Positions 60,981 to 64,000 of a stretch of 64,000 nt of DNA are shown piece by piece (position 1 is the stretch's first letter; each line of letters starts with the position of its first letter). The DNA is from Aldehydirespirator sp965220345. Lineage in GTDB: Bacteria > Actinomycetota > Acidimicrobiia > Acidimicrobiales > Aldehydirespiratoraceae. The stretch is taken from the NCBI GenBank assembly GCA_965220345.1, contig OZ244822.1, positions 1 to 64,000 of the forward strand, in the 5' to 3' direction. The notes beneath the pieces are model-generated. The model was not told the DNA's origin. It saw only the letters and a list, made by a program, of their open reading frames with translations, and ran no database searches. The position numbers were made by a program, and so were the translations under genes.

Positions 60981-62936
60981 CTAGTCAAGCGCATCCAAGA
61001 AAGCTTGCAGCTTGATTACTGTCTCGGCGAGTTCGTCGTCGGGATCTGATCCAGCAACGATGCCCGCTCCCGCGAACAAATGCAGCATCCCAGGTCTCGC
61101 CAGCGCGCAACGTAAGGCCACTCCCAGTTCACCGTTGCCGTCAAGGTCACACCAGCCCACAGGTGCCGAATACCAGCCACGGTCGAAACCCTCGTTTCGC
61201 GCGATGAACTGCAAGGCAGCTTCAGTGGGTGCTCCACCCACCGCCGGTGTCGGGTGCAGCACCCCAGCAACTCGCAGCACATCCATGTCGCTGGCACCGC
61301 TGCGACGGCGTTTCACTTCAGCGGTGATCTCAGTGCATAAATGTTGCACCCGGTTTAATCGCAACAAGCCGGGCTCAGCCGGTGCCGTATCTACGAGACC
61401 CAAACTTGACAGCGCATCAATGATGCCTTCCACCACGATGCGATGCTCCGAACGATTCTTGGCTGATGCCAGCAACTCCGCAGCTAGGCGCTCATCGTCG
61501 GCGGGAGCGCTACCTCGGGGTGTGGTTCCGGCAAGAGCCACAGCATTTAGGCGTGAGCCTTGCAAAGTGACTAGCTCCTCAGGGGTGGACCCCAAAAACG
61601 TCGCCTGCCCAACAGTGAAAGCGAAGGTCGCGCAGGCTGGGTTTCGGGCTCTCAGCCGCTTGAGCACTCCAGTCACGTTAATGTCACGTTCTACTTGGAC
61701 TGCGCGTGCTAGCACGGCCTTGCGAAGTTCGCCACGCTCAACGGCTGCCACAACTTCACGCACCAAAGCCTTGTATCTGTCGGCACAGTGCAAAGATGCA
61801 TCGCTTTTCGCAGATTCCGGCTCAACGTCTGGGCTGTTTGCACCCGACATGCCGCTCACCGATGTCTGTGCTGCATCTGCCCTTTCGCTCGACTCGACAG
61901 GGTTCATCGCTTCAGCTTTGGCTTCGATTTGGGCAGCAGCCTCAATCGCATCGAGTCGCCGCTGCAACGCTTCTAAGGTCACAGCCTCGTCGCCATCTGA
62001 GCCGATCCGCGCTGCTGCCATCAGCCAGGTGCCGTCGGGCTTGTTGAGCACGGTCACCTCCGGCAGCACCAGCCAGCAATCGCCGAAACCCTGCCACACC
62101 GGCTGCACTTTCTGGGTCTCAGCTTCTTGAGCATCTGCGGCTGCGGCTTCAGAGGGTGCGAACGAGAACCCCCCCACTATGACCGGTGCTGGAGCATCAG
62201 TCGGACCATGGCGCTGAACACGAGCCGCTAGCACAGCACGCGCCGCTGATGCTTCCGAGAAACGGCTCACACCAACCGGCGCGATCGCCTCCACCACCCC
62301 GAGGGCAGCCAAACCCATGCCCGCTTCGGGCCGCAGCCACAAACTGCGGTGCGGTTCATTGGCTGCTGCGGCGTAGACAGACAGTGGATCAATCCGCTCA
62401 CGAGCACGACGAGCCGTCACCAACACGGTGCCTGCAACACTAGGGATGGATACAGGCTCATCACCGATACGAGCCATAGCGCGCTCAAACAGGGTCCTCT
62501 CGAAGTGAGCGGTCACCAGCTTTGTCGCCACCGGAATGAGCCGGTTGACGCTTTCGATCAGCTCAACGCTGTTATGGCTGCTGTGGTGGATTCTGCGCTT
62601 GAGCATGTCAATGGCATCGTCAATGAGATTCTCGACATTGGCAGCGTGACGCATACCCAGCGCAGTCATCTCTTCTATAGCGACCCCAGCTTCGATCAGA
62701 GTTCGGGCTGCGATCAGCATCTCTACATGGTCGGCGGTGAAACCATCATCGTGTTCATCGGAGCCGTTTGATGGTGTTATCAGGCCAGCGTCAGCTGCTA
62801 AGTCCACTACAAAGCTTGGCACCCCAGCCCGTTCAGCCAGTTCAGTTCGATTAAGCAAGCGGTCGGCTTGGCCAGAGCCAGCCGAAGTTGTGCTTCTGTC
62901 AGGCACGGCCTCCATGCTAGAAGTCACTGCCAGCAT
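60981..62936 (-). CDS. menF: Isochorismate synthase fused to an N-terminal MerR-like domain
   Basis: The C-terminal part (about 165-651) is an isochorismate synthase: GSTPEELVTL, ALAGTTPRGS, RIVVEGIIDALS, TEITAEVKRRR, GVLHPTPAVGG, GWYSAPVGWCDLDGNGELG and FAGAGIVAGSDP are all conserved chorismate-enzyme motifs. The N-terminal part (about 27-160) reads like a MerR regulator: LLNRTELAERAGVPS, DAGLITPSN, GFTADHVEML, EAGVAIEEM, then a helical region ending FERTLFERAMARIG. No stop or start separates them. The fusion is unusual. Two near starts (62936, 62915) are possible. Confidence 0.85.
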   Translation of the reverse strand: MLAVTSSMEAVPDRSTTSAGSGQADRLLNRTELAERAGVPSFVVDLAADAGLITPSNGSDEHDDGFTADHVEMLIAARTLIEAGVAIEEMTALGMRHAANVENLIDDAIDMLKRRIHHSSHNSVELIESVNRLIPVATKLVTAHFERTLFERAMARIGDEPVSIPSVAGTVLVTARRARERIDPLSVYAAAANEPHRSLWLRPEAGMGLAALGVVEAIAPVGVSRFSEASAARAVLAARVQRHGPTDAPAPVIVGGFSFAPSEAAAADAQEAETQKVQPVWQGFGDCWLVLPEVTVLNKPDGTWLMAAARIGSDGDEAVTLEALQRRLDAIEAAAQIEAKAEAMNPVESSERADAAQTSVSGMSGANSPDVEPESAKSDASLHCADRYKALVREVVAAVERGELRKAVLARAVQVERDINVTGVLKRLRARNPACATFAFTVGQATFLGSTPEELVTLQGSRLNAVALAGTTPRGSAPADDERLAAELLASAKNRSEHRIVVEGIIDALSSLGLVDTAPAEPGLLRLNRVQHLCTEITAEVKRRRSGASDMDVLRVAGVLHPTPAVGGAPTEAALQFIARNEGFDRGWYSAPVGWCDLDGNGELGVALRCALARPGMLHLFAGAGIVAGSDPDDELAETVIKLQAFLDALD

Positions 62937-63026
62937 CTCTGCCTCCGCTCTGTTTCATCTTCGCCGCAGCTGCAGCCTTCACTGCCTTCCTGCGTGGAAT
63001 GCTGCGGCTGCTACAGTTGCCGTGTC

Positions 63027-63491
63027 ATGTTCGCTGCTTCTACCACAGCCATCAACATCGTTGAACTGCTGCACATCCTTACTGTTGTCTTGGCTCTTGC
63101 GCCGGTGTTCGTGCATCCGTTGCTGCGCCGCCAGATGCTCGCCGCCGACACGTCCGGTTACCAGCATCTGGTGTTGTCCATGGCAGCCAACGCTCGTCGT
63201 TTTTACGGGCCCGCGTTGATAGCCGCTGGCTTTCTCGGGATTGCTCTAGTGGAAATGTCAGAAGATGCCATTGCGGTTTCCGACGGCTGGGTTATTGCCG
63301 CCATCGTGATCTGGGTGGCGATGATAGGCGTGCTACACGGCCTGATCAGACCGTCTCTCAAAGCCCAAGGTGAGGCTTCATCCGATGACGCTATATCAGT
63401 CTCGGCAGGCAGGCGCGCTGAGATGGGGTCAGCGCTGCTTTCGATCCTTTTTGTGGTGCAGATGGTGCTGATGATCTGGCAACCAGGCTGA
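63027..63491 (+). CDS. Small integral membrane protein of unknown function
   Basis: 154 residues with four hydrophobic segments (INIVELLHILTVVLALAPVF, FYGPALIAAGFLGIALV, GWVIAAIVIWVAMIGVL, ALLSILFVVQMVLMIWQ). The layout resembles DUF2269-like proteins, though I am not certain. I start at 63027 (MFAASTTAINIVELL) since upstream codons look non-coding. Divergent from menF. Confidence 0.72.
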   Translation: MFAASTTAINIVELLHILTVVLALAPVFVHPLLRRQMLAADTSGYQHLVLSMAANARRFYGPALIAAGFLGIALVEMSEDAIAVSDGWVIAAIVIWVAMIGVLHGLIRPSLKAQGEASSDDAISVSAGRRAEMGSALLSILFVVQMVLMIWQPG

Positions 63492-63562
63492 CATCAGCGA
63501 CGAATTCCACCGTTTCGAGCGTTTTGTCTTAACGTCTCTTTCACGACTTTGGGGTGTCCGTT

Positions 63563-64000
63563 TCACCACTTTGGATCGTCGTTTTCGGGAGCGAAGTCTT
63601 CCCATCTTGGCTGCCCCGCTGGAACATCCCGATCCGTTGCTGTCGCAGTCGCTGAACCCGTGTCTGGCTCCTTTCCCCAATCTGGGTCTGACTTAACCTC
63701 CGAATCTGCATCTGGCTTAGTAGCCGGATACGCGTCTTGATCAGCCAGCGAATCTCTGTCTGGCTGAGCAACCGAATCTGCGCTTGTGGTGTTCACAAGT
63801 GAAGCCAGCACAGTAGTCACAGGCACCGCAGCCACCAAACCGATTGAACCGCAAAGCGTGCGCACGATCTCCACAGCGATCAGCTCAGAGTTGGCGACCA
63901 TCGCCAGCGACTGATCCGACACCGCAAACAGCAGCAACAGCGGCAGTCCCGCCCCCGCATACGCCAGAAGCAGCGTGTTGACAGTGGCCGCAATGTGCTC
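63563..64000 (-). CDS. YibE/F family membrane protein, C-terminal part
   Basis: The frame is open to the window edge, so the N-terminus lies beyond 64000. HIAATVNTLLLAYAGAGLPL, LLLLFAVSDQ, NSELIAVEIVRTLCGSIGLV and VPVTTVLASL are the conserved C-terminal helices of YibE/F. A 75-residue disordered tail rich in Asp, Ala and Thr follows. Function unknown; a permease role has been proposed for the family. Confidence 0.83.
   Translation of the reverse strand, partial: EHIAATVNTLLLAYAGAGLPLLLLFAVSDQSLAMVANSELIAVEIVRTLCGSIGLVAAVPVTTVLASLVNTTSADSVAQPDRDSLADQDAYPATKPDADSEVKSDPDWGKEPDTGSATATATDRDVPAGQPRWEDFAPENDDPKW

Noticed and set aside
61012..62130. Long open frame (372 codons) on the plus strand opposite menF
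   Set aside because: It lies wholly antisense to a clear isochorismate synthase, and its Ser/Ala/Thr-rich composition is typical of the mirror of a GC-rich gene.
1..64000. CRISPR arrays, tRNA or rRNA genes
   Set aside because: No regularly spaced repeats and no tRNA-like clover or TTC-loop sequences noticed in the intergenic regions by reading; a covariance-model scan could still reveal a small RNA.

Overview
The window looks like chromosome from a moderately GC-rich actinobacterium, most likely a member of Acidimicrobiia or a related uncultured lineage. This is inferred from gene content: an MtrA-MtrB-LpqB type signalling set, DUF3040, DUF3107, the DUF3090 / SCO1664-family / histidine-phosphatase trio, a PdtaS-type sensor kinase, and o-succinylbenzoate menaquinone genes, combined with a System I (Ccm) cytochrome c maturation operon that is unusual for Actinobacteria. 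I see no rRNA, tRNA, CRISPR array, transposase or integrase.

Layout. 1-7.4 kb: the end of a transglutaminase-like membrane protein faces a leftward run of mtrA, an mtrB-lpqB fusion, dinB and DUF3040, preceded by two small envelope genes, one of them frameshifted. 7.9-20.4 kb: housekeeping and conserved actinobacterial genes (SerA-like dehydrogenase, family-5 UDG, DUF3090 trio, EtfBA, lipid kinase, GDPD, serine hydrolase, PdtaS, DUF3107, Mrp). 20.5-28.4 kb: a small accessory or defence zone with an AAA ATPase + DUF4276-like pair, a VapBC-type pair and a large methyltransferase with restriction-modification features, interspersed with a SixA-like phosphatase and a DUF3179 lipoprotein. 29.5-36.7 kb: a compact leftward ccmABCDEFGH operon, including a 57-codon ccmD.

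36.8-47.1 kb: the most unusual part. A segment of about 4 kb is present twice in direct orientation (36832-41024 and 43098-47109), separated by a MaoC-like gene and inositol-3-phosphate synthase. Each copy carries a Uma2-family gene, a trypsin-fold secreted protease gene and a lipoprotein gene. The C-terminal domain of each lipoprotein resembles the pro-region of the full-length protease. In copy A that pro-region is deleted from the protease gene. The segment ends are nearly identical, while the protease domain and the lipoprotein N-terminal domain between them have diverged. I propose a protease / membrane-anchored propeptide pair that diversifies as a cassette.

47.1-54.6 kb: gamma-glutamyltransferase, a form II-type coxSLM molybdenum hydroxylase operon, a nucleotidyltransferase and a histidine phosphatase. 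54.6-57 kb: a second accessory patch with DUF2442/DUF4160 and a PP2C-like / membrane protein pair. 57-63 kb: a menaquinone operon menF-menD-menH-menC in which the isochorismate synthase carries an N-terminal MerR-like domain. The window ends with a small membrane protein and the C-terminus of a YibE/F family protein. No stretch over 300 bases lacks a gene or gene remnant; the longest, 7698-7885, shows nothing I can name.
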